The notes: generated by a model from the letters alone, not told the origin. Shown: positions 7,889 to 15,687, numbered from the stretch's first letter. The stretch: 21,803 nt of DNA from an uncultured Fusobacterium sp. (GCF_905200055.1 NZ_CAJKIS010000041.1:1-21803), one strand, 5' to 3'. Made by a program: numbers and translations.

Positions 7889-8242
7889 ATGGTTAGAAAA
7901 TTAAAAGGTGGAAGAACTAATGGAGCAGGGAGCCAAATGGATATATTAAAACAAGCTCAAGTTATGCAACAACAAATGATGGCAGTTCAAGAAGGACTAA
8001 AAGAAAAAGAACTTGTTGCATCAGTTGGTGGAGGAGCTGTTACTGTTAAAGTAAATGGACAAAAAGAACTTCTTGAAGTTAAATTCAATGATGAAATAGT
8101 TAAAGAAGCTGCTGAAGATAAAGAAATGTTAGAAGATTTAGTTCTTTCTGCTGTTAAAGAAGCTATGAGACAAGCTGACGAATTAGCAGAAGCTGAAATG
8201 GGAAAAGTAACTGGTGGAATTAATATCCCTGGATTATTCTAA
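7889..8242 (+). CDS. ybaB: YbaB/EbfC family nucleoid-associated protein
   Basis: YbaB/EbfC forms small dimers that bind DNA and help compact the chromosome. The 117-aa protein has the family signature in order: a Q/M-rich helix (DILKQAQVMQQQM), the GGGAVTVKVNGQKELLEVKF beta sheet, and a C-terminal acidic helix ending in a glycine-rich tail (GGINIPGLF). The ATG at 7889 is preferred to the one at 7883, because AGGAGG (7875-7880) lies 8 nt before the former and only 2 nt before the latter. In many bacteria ybaB follows dnaX and precedes recR; neither is here, so the gene is out of its common context. It is closed by a terminator at 8271-8308. Confidence 0.93.
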   Translation: MVRKLKGGRTNGAGSQMDILKQAQVMQQQMMAVQEGLKEKELVASVGGGAVTVKVNGQKELLEVKFNDEIVKEAAEDKEMLEDLVLSAVKEAMRQADELAEAEMGKVTGGINIPGLF

Positions 8243-8270
8243 TTAAATAATTAACCTTTAATTTTATTTT

Positions 8271-8308
8271 AAGACTGATTGGAAATAATTTCTTTTCAGT
8301 CTTTTTTT
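8271..8308 (+). terminator. Intrinsic terminator of ybaB
   Basis: AAGACTGA (8271-8278) pairs with TCAGTCTT (8296-8303), with an inner GAAA/TTTC helix, followed by a run of T residues to 8308. Confidence 0.88.
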
Positions 8309-8364
8309 ATCCCATCAAACTGAAAAAAGAAATTTACTTTCTGGCTAAATAATCAAAAAAATTA

Positions 8365-8402
8365 AAGAGCTTTCTATGATATTTTTTTCATAAAAAGCTC
8401 TT
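8365..8402. terminator. Terminator hairpin between ybaB and the nucleoside kinase gene (works for the minus strand, perhaps both)
   Basis: AAGAGCTTT (8365-8373) pairs with AAAGCTCTT (8394-8402), plus an inner ATGA/TCAT helix. T-rich runs follow on both strands. It closes the kinase gene, whose stop is at 8433. Confidence 0.82.
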
Positions 8403-8432
8403 ATTTTTTATTTATAAGTAAAAATAATTAAA

Positions 8433-9896
8433 TTAATATTTATAAAAGATACTATCTCCTATAAACTCTTTTAATATTGAATCATCTGGAATATATTTTA
8501 TATCTATATCTACAAAACAATATAAAAGTTTTATAAGACGTTTAGCTTCCTCATAATATTCACTATCAGGTTTAATTCTTATAAGTTCTCTAATAGCATA
8601 TCTCTTTAAGACTCCAAGCTCATATACTAGATTAGAGTTAAATAATACATCCGCATCTTCTTGATATGGGAAGATATATTTCTCCTCTCCTCTTCTAACT
8701 GAGTCCCACATTGCTAATGTTTCCTCTGCTCCTGTCTCTCTTGCTAAACTATCTCTTACAATACGTCTTATCTCTCTTACATCACTTGTAGCTACTCTAT
8801 TATGATTATCTATATTCAATTGAGTTAAACAACTCACATATACCTTAAATTTATTCTCTTTTGGAATAGATGATGTTAGTCTTTCATTAAGTCCATGAAT
8901 TCCCTCAATGATTATCAATCCATTCTCTGGAACTTTCATCATCTTTCCTTTTTTCTCTCTTTCACCACTAACAAAATTATATTCAGGAATTTCAACTTCT
9001 TTTCCTGCAATAAGTTCAGTTAAATTTTCATTAAGCAATTTCAAATCTAAAGCTTCTATTGTTTCATAATCTTTATTTCCATATTCATCTAATGGAACAT
9101 TTTTTCTTCCAATATAGTAGTTATCTAGAGATATAACTATTGGATTTTTTCCACTTGCTCTTAAATGAATATATAATCTTTTACTAAATGTCGTTTTCCC
9201 AGAAGATGATGGTCCTGCAATAGTTACTAATTTTATCCTTTCATCCTCTACAATTTGATCTGCTATTCTGGCTAAATTTTTATGATGTAATGCCTCATTT
9301 ACTCTTACTAGCTCTCCTATCTCTCTATTTAATACTTTCTCATTTAAAGTACCAATAGTTGAAACGTCTAATATACTATTCCATTTTCCTGTCTCTTGAA
9401 AAATTTTAGCCATTTTAGGATTATCAATTGTTGGAGGTAGTTCATTTTCATTTTTTAAAGGATATTTTATTATAAACCCTTCATTATACTTTGTTAGTTC
9501 ATAAAGTTTTATAACTCCAGTTGAAGAGTAAGGTTTTTCATACATAAAATCATGGTATCCTCCTACTTCATACTCCATCATTCCTGTCCAACCTGAATTA
9601 TCTAAAAATTTCCTTATATCTTCTCTCTCTATCTTCTGACTTTTTAATTTTAAAGTATCATTATCTTCACATATAAGATTTATCTCATAATCCTTTTCTA
9701 TTATCTCTTTCATTCTATTGTTAATTTTTTCAAGATCTTTCTCTTTTAAACTTCTACCAAGATCAATGGTTCCATAGGTTCCATTGTTTAGTGAATGATC
9801 TATTTCTACCCTTGCCTCTGGGTAAATGTCATTTACTGCTTTTAAAAAAACTAATTTTAAGGTTACTGCATACTTTCTCGGATTAAACTCTAACAT
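8433..9896 (-). CDS. Uridine kinase-family nucleoside kinase with threonyl-tRNA-synthetase-like N-terminal region
   Basis: The C-terminal half is a P-loop kinase of the uridine/phosphoribulokinase family: Walker A GPSSSGKTT (about 228-236), the substrate-region SLDNYY, IIIEGIHGLN (Walker-B-like), and the RDSLAR-type lid. The first about 200 residues resemble the second, editing-associated part of threonyl-tRNA synthetase (for example HDFMYEKP...STG and GYHD near 115-130). This layout is known in Thermotoga, clostridia and fusobacteria, usually called uridine kinase or nucleoside kinase. It would phosphorylate uridine, cytidine or a related nucleoside in salvage; the exact substrate is not evident. 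Start: ATG at 9896 has GAGGTG 6 nt upstream; the in-frame GTG at 9905 overlaps that site and is rejected. Length is 487 aa. No operon partner is close: spmB ends about 125 bp upstream behind its own terminator. Confidence 0.88.
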   Translation of the reverse strand: MLEFNPRKYAVTLKLVFLKAVNDIYPEARVEIDHSLNNGTYGTIDLGRSLKEKDLEKINNRMKEIIEKDYEINLICEDNDTLKLKSQKIEREDIRKFLDNSGWTGMMEYEVGGYHDFMYEKPYSSTGVIKLYELTKYNEGFIIKYPLKNENELPPTIDNPKMAKIFQETGKWNSILDVSTIGTLNEKVLNREIGELVRVNEALHHKNLARIADQIVEDERIKLVTIAGPSSSGKTTFSKRLYIHLRASGKNPIVISLDNYYIGRKNVPLDEYGNKDYETIEALDLKLLNENLTELIAGKEVEIPEYNFVSGEREKKGKMMKVPENGLIIIEGIHGLNERLTSSIPKENKFKVYVSCLTQLNIDNHNRVATSDVREIRRIVRDSLARETGAEETLAMWDSVRRGEEKYIFPYQEDADVLFNSNLVYELGVLKRYAIRELIRIKPDSEYYEEAKRLIKLLYCFVDIDIKYIPDDSILKEFIGDSIFYKY

Positions 9897-9971
9897 AAAT
9901 AACACCTCATTTTTTCATTTTATAAAGCTTGATATAGATATATTATAACAGATTTTTATATAAAAAGAAAA

Positions 9972-10000
9972 AGAATAAATCTAAAATTTAGATCTATTCT
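9972..10000 (-). terminator. Terminator of the spmA-spmB operon
   Basis: Two 14-nt arms (9972-9985 and 9987-10000) pair with one mismatch. On the minus strand they are followed by TTTTTCTTTTT. The hairpin lies 20 nt past the spmB stop. Confidence 0.8.
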
Positions 10001-10020
10001 TTCTCTTAATACTATAGATA

Positions 10021-10560
10021 TTATCCAAAAACAATATTAGAAATCCATACTGCCGTTAATAACCCTGCCACATCTGCAAGTAAACCAGCAGCAACTGCAT
10101 GTCTTGTTTTTCTTATGCTTACTGCTCCAAAATATACTGCTAATACATAGAATGTTGTTTCTGTTGATCCACTCATTGTTGATGCCATTCTTCCTATTAA
10201 TGAATCTGCACCATGTGTTTTCATTAAATCAACTAATATTCCATTTGCCCCTCCACCTGATAATGGTCTCATTATTGCTAATGGTAATACTTCTCCTGGC
10301 ATTCCTATTTTTGATAATATTGGATCTAGTATTTTTACCATCCAATCTATGCTTCCTGAAGCTCTAAATATTCCTATTGCAACTAACATTGCAACTAAAA
10401 ATGGAATTATTCTTACTGCTGTTGTGAATCCTTCCTTTGCTCCTTCACAAAACACCTCATAAACTTTTACTTTTTTTATTACTCCTGTTAATACTATCCC
10501 TAATATCATCACTGGTATTGCATATAAAGATATTAAATTCATTATTCCTGTAAATGTCAT
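10021..10560 (-). CDS. spmB: SpmB-like inner-membrane protein (nucleoside-recognition/Gate domain)
   Basis: A 179-aa polytopic membrane protein of the size of B. subtilis SpmB (about 178 aa). Visible features are the opening helix (IMNLISLYAIPVMILGIVLTG), the conserved loop RPLSGGGANGIL, and STMSGSTETTFYVLAVYFGAV, which are hallmarks of the Gate/nucleoside-recognition family. SpmA and SpmB are known in Bacillus for spore-core dehydration, but the biochemical function is not known. It follows spmA with a 17-nt gap, so the two are one operon. A ribosome site AGAGGGGG precedes the ATG. In a presumed non-sporulating diderm host the role must differ; a transport or cell-wall function is possible but unproven. 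Confidence 0.88.
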   Translation of the reverse strand: MTFTGIMNLISLYAIPVMILGIVLTGVIKKVKVYEVFCEGAKEGFTTAVRIIPFLVAMLVAIGIFRASGSIDWMVKILDPILSKIGMPGEVLPLAIMRPLSGGGANGILVDLMKTHGADSLIGRMASTMSGSTETTFYVLAVYFGAVSIRKTRHAVAAGLLADVAGLLTAVWISNIVFG

Positions 10561-10577
10561 AATTTTTCCCCCTCTTA

Positions 10578-11198
10578 CTATTTAGTTTCCTCTTTTGTTA
10601 TTGTAACTTTTTCCCTCTTATATTTTGGAAGTTTCTCTAATACTTTACATGCTATTATTGCCACTGCTGTTGATACAATCGTTGCTACTATTGTTGGTCC
10701 TATTATATCAGCAGGGTTTGCTGCTCCTGCTGCTGATCTATATGCTATTGTACTTGATGATATCAATGTTACAGATGAAGTATTTATTGCTAAAAACATT
10801 ACCATTGCATTTGAGGCTTCATCTTTATTTTCATTTAAATCTTGTAACTCTTGCATAGCTTTTATTCCTAATGGTGTTGCTGCATTTCCTAGTCCAAAGA
10901 AGTTTGCTGCCATATTTGCAACTATACTTCCCATTGCTGGATGATCTGCTGGTACTTCAGGGAATAATCTTACCATTATAGGTTTCATTAATAGTCCCAT
11001 ACCTCTTACTATTCCAGCTTCTTCAGCTATCTTCATTAACCCTAACCATAATGCCATTACTCCAATTAATCCTAATGATAGTTCTACTGCTGTTTCTGCC
11101 CATTCAATAGCCGCTGTTGAAACTACCTCTATATTTCCAGTCAAAGTTCCTACTATTATCCCTATTATTATCATTCCACACCAAATATAATTTATCAT
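10578..11198 (-). CDS. spmA: SpmA-like inner-membrane protein (nucleoside-recognition/Gate domain)
   Basis: A 206-aa polytopic membrane protein, first gene of the spmA-spmB pair. It contains the family patterns GVMALWLGLMKIAEEAG (about 46-62), the conserved NMAANFFGLGNAATPLG loop (about 93-109), and NTSSVTLISSSTIAYR (about 138-153). A basic, hydrophilic tail follows (KLPKYKREKVTITKEETK), which is longer than in Bacillus. The start has GGAGGAG 6 nt upstream. About 165 bp of AT-rich DNA upstream carries a weak extended -10 and a 15-bp direct repeat. Family membership is clear; the substrate or partner is not known. Confidence 0.88.
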   Translation of the reverse strand: MINYIWCGMIIIGIIVGTLTGNIEVVSTAAIEWAETAVELSLGLIGVMALWLGLMKIAEEAGIVRGMGLLMKPIMVRLFPEVPADHPAMGSIVANMAANFFGLGNAATPLGIKAMQELQDLNENKDEASNAMVMFLAINTSSVTLISSSTIAYRSAAGAANPADIIGPTIVATIVSTAVAIIACKVLEKLPKYKREKVTITKEETK

Positions 11199-11237
11199 TT
11201 TTTCTCCTCCATCTTTTTTGTTTATTCCATACTATAT

Positions 11238-11246
11238 ATTTTATCA
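11238..11246 (-). promoter_or_regulatory. Possible spmA extended -10 promoter
   Basis: The minus strand reads TGATAAAAT about 40 bp before the spmA start. No convincing -35 is placed 17 bp upstream, so this is only a candidate. Confidence 0.35.
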
Positions 11247-11284
11247 AATTATCATCTTTTTTCTATTCAACAAATCTATTTTTA

Positions 11285-11354
11285 TTTTGTTCATATTTTT
11301 CTTTATTGTTATAATATTTTTATATATTCTCATCTAATTTTTTGTTCATATTTT
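11285..11354. repeat. 15-bp direct repeat upstream of spmA
   Basis: TTTTGTTCATATTTT occurs at 11285-11299 and again at 11340-11354, a 55-bp offset (about five helical turns). Both copies lie between the spmA start and the neighbouring terminator. Confidence 0.55.
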
Positions 11355-11364
11355 ATGAAAAATA

Positions 11365-11409
11365 AAAAACTGTGTCTTACATTTTAACTAAAATTCAGAC
11401 ACAGTTTTT
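11365..11409 (-). terminator. Terminator of the alpha/beta hydrolase gene
   Basis: AAAAACTGTGTCT (11365-11377) pairs with AGACACAGTTTTT (11397-11409). The stem begins immediately after the hydrolase stop codon. On the minus strand a T-rich tract ends the stem. Confidence 0.88.
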
Positions 11410-12354
11410 TTATATATTTTTTTCAATCTCATCTATATATTCATATATTCTTTTCTCTAACCAATAAACTTTAGAAAATAGTGACGAAAAACCAACATGT
11501 CCTCCATATTTTGGCATCTCAAGGGTAATAAATTTATTACTCTCTGCCTCTTTTATAGGATAACACTTTTTAGACATAATAGGATCATCTAATGGAGTTA
11601 AAATTAAAGTTTTTACTTTTATATTAGGAATAAAATTAATACTACTTGTTTTCTCATAGTAATCAATAGCATCTATAAATCCATTATATTGAGCTGTAAA
11701 AAGATTATCAAAATCTTCCATATCCTCAACTTTATCTATAAGTTTCATATTTATAATATTAGGAAACATCTCATTTTTTAATTTTACCTTCTCTTTTAAT
11801 TTTTTTAAAAAATATTTTCTATAAATAAAATTTTCTCTTTTTCTAAATTGAACAGAGTTCGAAACTAATTCACAAGGTGGTGATACTGCTACTCCACAAA
11901 TAAGATTTTTAGGATACTCTTCCCTCTCCCCTAAATATTTTAAAACTAAATTTGCTCCTAAACTAAATCCTACTAAAGCAACTTTTTTATATTGAGAAGT
12001 TTCTTTTAAAGTTGTTTCTAAATCTTCTGTATATCCCATATGATAGAAAGTTAATTTTCTATTCATCTCCCCACTACAACCACGATAATTTATAGCTAAA
12101 ACATCCCAACCTCTTTCAGAAAAATACCTAGCTGCTCCTTGAATATATTTACTCCTTGAGCTACCTTCTAACCCGTGACACAATACTATTGCCTTATCAT
12201 TTCCATTTTTTATCCAATCTAAATCTAAAAAATCTCCATCAGGAGTATCTATTCTCTCTCTTTTATACTCTACATTTATTTTTCTAAAAAGAGTTGGAAA
12301 GCATGTATTAATATGTTTATTTTGAAATAAAAAGCAGGGTTTATATTCTAACAT
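11410..12354 (-). CDS. yheT: YheT-family alpha/beta hydrolase (AB hydrolase-4)
   Basis: A cytoplasmic alpha/beta hydrolase of the YheT/UPF0017 family, probably an esterase; the natural substrate is unknown. The 314-aa protein shows the oxyanion-loop motif CHGLEGSSRSKY (about 59-70), the NYRGCSGE motif (89-96), the nucleophile elbow GFSLGAN (Ser131), the acid in TPLDDP (Asp256/257) and the catalytic His286 in KYGGHVGF. The ATG at 12354 has AGGAGG 13 nt upstream, a long but tolerable spacing; the frame is closed by a stop just upstream, so no longer start exists. It lies alone, divergent from the VanZ-like gene, and its stop is fused to a strong terminator. No clear promoter could be chosen. 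Confidence 0.9.
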   Translation of the reverse strand: MLEYKPCFLFQNKHINTCFPTLFRKINVEYKRERIDTPDGDFLDLDWIKNGNDKAIVLCHGLEGSSRSKYIQGAARYFSERGWDVLAINYRGCSGEMNRKLTFYHMGYTEDLETTLKETSQYKKVALVGFSLGANLVLKYLGEREEYPKNLICGVAVSPPCELVSNSVQFRKRENFIYRKYFLKKLKEKVKLKNEMFPNIINMKLIDKVEDMEDFDNLFTAQYNGFIDAIDYYEKTSSINFIPNIKVKTLILTPLDDPIMSKKCYPIKEAESNKFITLEMPKYGGHVGFSSLFSKVYWLEKRIYEYIDEIEKNI

Positions 12355-12509
12355 CTTTTAATCAAATCCTCCTATTTTAATAATAAAATTCTCTTTTTCT
12401 CAATTTACTTTTCAAATAAGTGTTGCTTTTTATCTCTCGAAAAAGATTTTTTTATTGAGAATATTTTTATAAATCCAGAAAAATTCTATCCTATTTAATA
12501 GATTAAGTC

Positions 12510-12533
12510 AATTATTTATTTTTATAAATAATT
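12510..12533. repeat. Perfect 10-bp AT-only inverted repeat in the divergent yheT / VanZ-like spacer
   Basis: AATTATTTAT and ATAAATAATT are exact reverse complements around TTTT. Both flanking genes point away from it, so it is not the terminator of either. It may be an operator; in such AT-rich DNA it could also be chance. Confidence 0.4.
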
Positions 12534-12551
12534 AAGTTTTTTAATTTTATA

Positions 12552-12580
12552 TTGATTTTTTCATATTTCAATGTTATTGT
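12552..12580 (+). promoter_or_regulatory. Candidate promoter of the VanZ-like gene
   Basis: TTGATT (12552-12557), a 17-bp spacer and TATTGT (12575-12580) preceded by TGT (extended -10). Confidence 0.5.
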
Positions 12581-12622
12581 AACTACATAGAGAGCTTTAT
12601 TTATATTTTTGAAAGGATGTTT

Positions 12623-13168
12623 ATGAAAAAAAGAAAGTTATTTTTAATTTTTTTCCCTTTGATATTAGGGATTACGATATATTTATTATATAGAAGTAGA
12701 AATCTATTTTATTTTAAAATTTTACATACAACATTTTTAAAAGATCCTATCTTACAAATACGTACTTTTGCTAAAATATATAGAAGATTTTTTTCCACTT
12801 GGGTTGTTTACTCTCTCCCAGATGGACTATGGTTATTTTCTTTTGGTGCTGCTTTATTAATAGATAGAATTTTTTATTTCTATAATTTTGTTGTATTTAC
12901 TAGCATCTTTATTTTTATGATATCAATTGAATTTCTCCAACTATTTTTAGGTGGTCATGGAACTTTTATAGGAACTTTTGATAAAGCTGATCTCCTTTGT
13001 TTTACTTTGGGGTATATCTCTATTGTTCTAATTTCAAATTATCTACATAAATCTAATAAACCAGATAAAACTCTGTTTACTTTTGAAAATAAGAAAAAAG
13101 AGTTTCTATATAACATTAAAACTATTATAATATTTGCTATTCTTGGAGTTCTTCCCAGTTTGATTTAA
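12623..13168 (+). CDS. VanZ-like small integral membrane protein
   Basis: A 181-aa inner-membrane protein with about four or five hydrophobic helices (near residues 6-22, 63-80, 86-105, 125-140 and a C-terminal one). The segment SIEFLQLFLGGHGTFIGTFDKADLL followed by a Gly-ending helix matches the E-x2-Q ... D-x2-D/N pattern of VanZ-type proteins. VanZ family members are linked to glycopeptide resistance, but most are of unknown role, so resistance is not implied. The ATG at 12623 is preferred: AAAGGA (12612-12617) sits 5 nt before it and overlaps the alternative ATG at 12617. It is a single-gene unit ended by the hairpin at 13235-13284. Family call is moderate, from pattern only. Confidence 0.7.
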   Translation: MKKRKLFLIFFPLILGITIYLLYRSRNLFYFKILHTTFLKDPILQIRTFAKIYRRFFSTWVVYSLPDGLWLFSFGAALLIDRIFYFYNFVVFTSIFIFMISIEFLQLFLGGHGTFIGTFDKADLLCFTLGYISIVLISNYLHKSNKPDKTLFTFENKKKEFLYNIKTIIIFAILGVLPSLI

Positions 13169-13234
13169 TACAAAGGAAAAACTCCTTTTTCTATATCTAA
13201 TATTAGTAATTTAATCTTTTTTCCTTTTAAATAG

Positions 13235-13284
13235 AAAAAGCTGAAGAAACCAATAAATAAAATTATTGATTTCAACAGCTTTTT
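13235..13284. terminator. Bidirectional terminator between the VanZ-like gene and the hydrogenase gene
   Basis: AAAAAGCTG (13235-13243) pairs with CAGCTTTTT (13276-13284); inside are further helices GAAA/TTTC and CAATAA/TTATTG with a 6-nt loop. T-runs occur on both strands and the two flanking genes converge here. Confidence 0.9.
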
Positions 13285-13292
13285 ATTAATTA

Positions 13293-15233
13293 TTATCTAT
13301 TTTTTATTTTTGGGAAATATTTAGTGTGAAGTAATTCATGTGCTTTGTGGCTTAATGGATAATCTAAATATTTTTCATATAGTGCTTTTACATAAGGGTT
13401 ATCATGTGATCTTCTTATTTTTAAGCTTCTATCAATATTATTTAATCCTTCTGCTCTAGCTTCAAGAACTGCCTGTTTTTTAATAGCTTTAGGCTGTCCT
13501 CCTCCACCAATACATCCTCCTTTACATGCCATAATTTCTATAGCATGGAAGAATTCTTCTCCTGCTCTGATTTTGTCAAGCATTTTTGCTGCTTCTTCTA
13601 ATCCATGAGCAATACCGATTCTTAATTCAATATGTCCAATAGTAAGTTCAGCTGCTCTGAATCCTTCCCATCCTCTTAATTCTTTAAATTCAATCTCTTC
13701 AAGAGGTGTTCCAGTGATCATTTCAACTGTACTTCTTGTAGCAGCCTCAATAACTCCTCCAGTTCTTCCGAAGATGATTCCAGCTCCTGAGTATTCTCCT
13801 AATGGATTATCAAATTCCATCTCTTCAACATCTTTAAGATCTATTCCTGATTCTTTAAATATTTTTATAAGTTCTCTAGTAGAGATTACATAGTCAGTAT
13901 CATAGTTATCTCCTCTTGAGAATTCTGGTCTTGCAGCTTCATATTTTTTAGCTAGACAAGGCATGATTCCAACTACAGATACTCTTTCTCTCTTATATCC
14001 AAGTTCTTTAGCCCAAATATCTTTTGCTATTGTAGAGAATATTTGCATTGGTGATTTTGCTGATGATGGTACATCTAGCATATCTGGATAGTTTTGTTCA
14101 ATAAACTTAACCCATGCAGGACAACAAGAAGTTAGTATTGGAAGTCTTACTGTATCGTCTCCTTTATAGTATCTTTCTAGTCTTTCTTGGAATTCAGATG
14201 CTTCTTCCATTACTGTTATATCAGCAGCCCATGTAGTATCAAATACATAATCTACACCTAATTTCTTTAAAGCTCCTACTAATCTTTTTTCTACGTTTGT
14301 TCCTGGTTCAAATCCAAAAGCTTCTCCAATTGCTACTCTTACTGCTGGAGCTACTTGAACAACAACAAGTCTGTTTGGTGTTGCTAAATCTTTTAGAAGT
14401 TTCATTGTATGATCTCCTTCAAAGATTGCTCCTACTGGACATGCAGCAACACATTGTCCACAGTGAGTACATTTATCTGTATCAAGAACGTGTTTTTCTT
14501 TTAATTTTCCACTAATACATTTTACTGGACAAACTCTTGCACAAGCAGTACATCCTATACATTTATCAGTAATTCTGAATTTTAATAGGTGAATACATTG
14601 TCCAGCACTACATTTATGCTCTTCAATATGTTCTTCTATCTCTTCATAGAACTCTTCTTCTTCTATACATTCTAAAACTAGATTGTGTTTTTGATTTAAT
14701 TTAGTTTTAATAGTTTCTGAAAGGTATCTAAGTAAGTAAACGTCTCTCATATTAGCTTTACCTTTAGAAATTCTATCAAGTATTCTCCAAATTCTTTCAA
14801 TCTCTTCTTTTACAGCTGTATAAGTTTCATATTCACTGCTTTCTATTTTACTCATTAAGAACTCTACATAGAATTTCGCAAATGAAACTATACAATCTTC
14901 TTCAGATAAAATTATTATATTTCTATCTGTTCCTTCTGGGAAAAGAGAAAAATCAATAGCTTTATCTAAACCACTCTTAGTTAAAAATCCTCCGAAAGGT
15001 AATCCAAATTGAGCAGCTTTAAAACTTTTTTTATTTTTTATTCCTCCAGCTAACCCAATAACGTCATTTAATGTTGCATTTTCTGGTATTTCAATCATTC
15101 CTGGATTATTTACTCTTCCTGCAACAACTACCATTCTATTGTTATTTTCAATAACGTTTTTTTCTTCAAGATTTTCAGCAGTTGAGAAAACTGATCCAAA
15201 TGAACTTTGAAGTATCATACTTTTATTTGACAT
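13293..15233 (-). CDS. hydA: Multidomain [FeFe] hydrogenase (SLBB / NuoF-like / 2x[4Fe-4S] / H-cluster)
   Basis: This enzyme makes or uses H2 with an H-cluster and is cytoplasmic (no signal peptide). The 646 residues run in order: SLBB beta-grasp domain (about 33-85, VVVAGRVNNPGMIEIP); a helical segment resembling the C-terminal cluster domain of NuoF/HydB (about 110-205) but nearly without cysteines; KCSAGQC (C208, C213); a two-[4Fe-4S] ferredoxin domain (C225/228/231/235 and C255/258/261/265); and the H-cluster domain. All three catalytic motifs are intact: TSCCPAW (C370, C371), MPCLAKKYE (C426) and EIMACKGGCIGGGGQP (C570, C574). The N-terminal 2Fe-2S domain of classic clostridial enzymes is absent. 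The start has AGGAGG 5 nt upstream. It stands alone: no diaphorase (HydB/HydC-like) gene adjoins it. HydG, its maturase, is at 71-1477. Confidence 0.96.
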   Translation of the reverse strand: MSNKSMILQSSFGSVFSTAENLEEKNVIENNNRMVVVAGRVNNPGMIEIPENATLNDVIGLAGGIKNKKSFKAAQFGLPFGGFLTKSGLDKAIDFSLFPEGTDRNIIILSEEDCIVSFAKFYVEFLMSKIESSEYETYTAVKEEIERIWRILDRISKGKANMRDVYLLRYLSETIKTKLNQKHNLVLECIEEEEFYEEIEEHIEEHKCSAGQCIHLLKFRITDKCIGCTACARVCPVKCISGKLKEKHVLDTDKCTHCGQCVAACPVGAIFEGDHTMKLLKDLATPNRLVVVQVAPAVRVAIGEAFGFEPGTNVEKRLVGALKKLGVDYVFDTTWAADITVMEEASEFQERLERYYKGDDTVRLPILTSCCPAWVKFIEQNYPDMLDVPSSAKSPMQIFSTIAKDIWAKELGYKRERVSVVGIMPCLAKKYEAARPEFSRGDNYDTDYVISTRELIKIFKESGIDLKDVEEMEFDNPLGEYSGAGIIFGRTGGVIEAATRSTVEMITGTPLEEIEFKELRGWEGFRAAELTIGHIELRIGIAHGLEEAAKMLDKIRAGEEFFHAIEIMACKGGCIGGGGQPKAIKKQAVLEARAEGLNNIDRSLKIRRSHDNPYVKALYEKYLDYPLSHKAHELLHTKYFPKIKNR

Positions 15234-15317
15234 TTTGCCTCCTATTGTATTTTAAATTTATTTAATTTCTTTTTTCCGATTTGTAAATTCATACTTAACT
15301 AAAATATATTTATTACT

Positions 15318-15345
15318 ATTTTATCAAAAAAATAATAAATTTCAA
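15318..15345 (-). promoter_or_regulatory. hydA promoter
   Basis: On the minus strand, TTGAAA (15345-15340), a 16-bp spacer and TAAAAT (15323-15318) preceded by TGA. The predicted 5' leader is about 75 nt. Confidence 0.65.
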
Positions 15346-15467
15346 GTAATTTTTTTATTTTCTAAAAGATATTATATTTTTTAGGTTTCTTTAGTATATT
15401 AGATCATTTTTTTATCTGTTTTTCGCTCTTATTTTTATCGTTTTATGTTTTGTTCTAATTAACAAAA

Positions 15468-15665
15468 TTAAAAAAATGAATTTACTAAAACACTTAAAAA
15501 TACAACAACCATTATTTTAAACATTAAAACTTTTTGATAGATTGGCATTTTTAAAGTTTCTGCATAATGTTTTAATGTTAAATATCCTCTGTACTTCTTT
15601 TGTTGATTTAAAAATAGATAAGCATCAAATGTCACTACCAATAGAATGGTATAGACGATATTCAT
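15468..15665 (-). CDS. Small two-helix membrane protein, function unknown
   Basis: A 65-aa protein that I do not recognise. It has an N-terminal hydrophobic helix (about 3-19, IVYTILLVVTFDAYLFL), a basic middle (NQQKKYRGYLTLKHYAETLK) and a second helix (about 46-64). The layout predicts an inner-membrane hairpin with a positive loop in the cytoplasm. It is probably a real gene: AAGGAGGA lies 7 nt before its ATG. The terminator at 15691-15714 ends only about 8 nt upstream of that ribosome site, leaving no room for a normal promoter, so expression would rely on read-through from the yehS transcript or a very short leader. It ends about 120 bp before the hydA promoter, so it is not obviously coupled to hydA. 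Confidence 0.72.
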   Translation of the reverse strand: MNIVYTILLVVTFDAYLFLNQQKKYRGYLTLKHYAETLKMPIYQKVLMFKIMVVVFLSVLVNSFF

Positions 15666-15687
15666 TACTTCTTCCTCCTTAATATTT

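Noticed and set aside
10104..11314. Leucine-rich plus-strand frames opposite spmA and spmB
   Set aside because: They are antisense shadows of hydrophobic membrane genes, with no ribosome sites.
15448..15467. TTTTGTT / AACAAAA hairpin after the 65-aa gene as its terminator
   Set aside because: The 7-bp stem is almost all A-T and has no following T-run on the minus strand.
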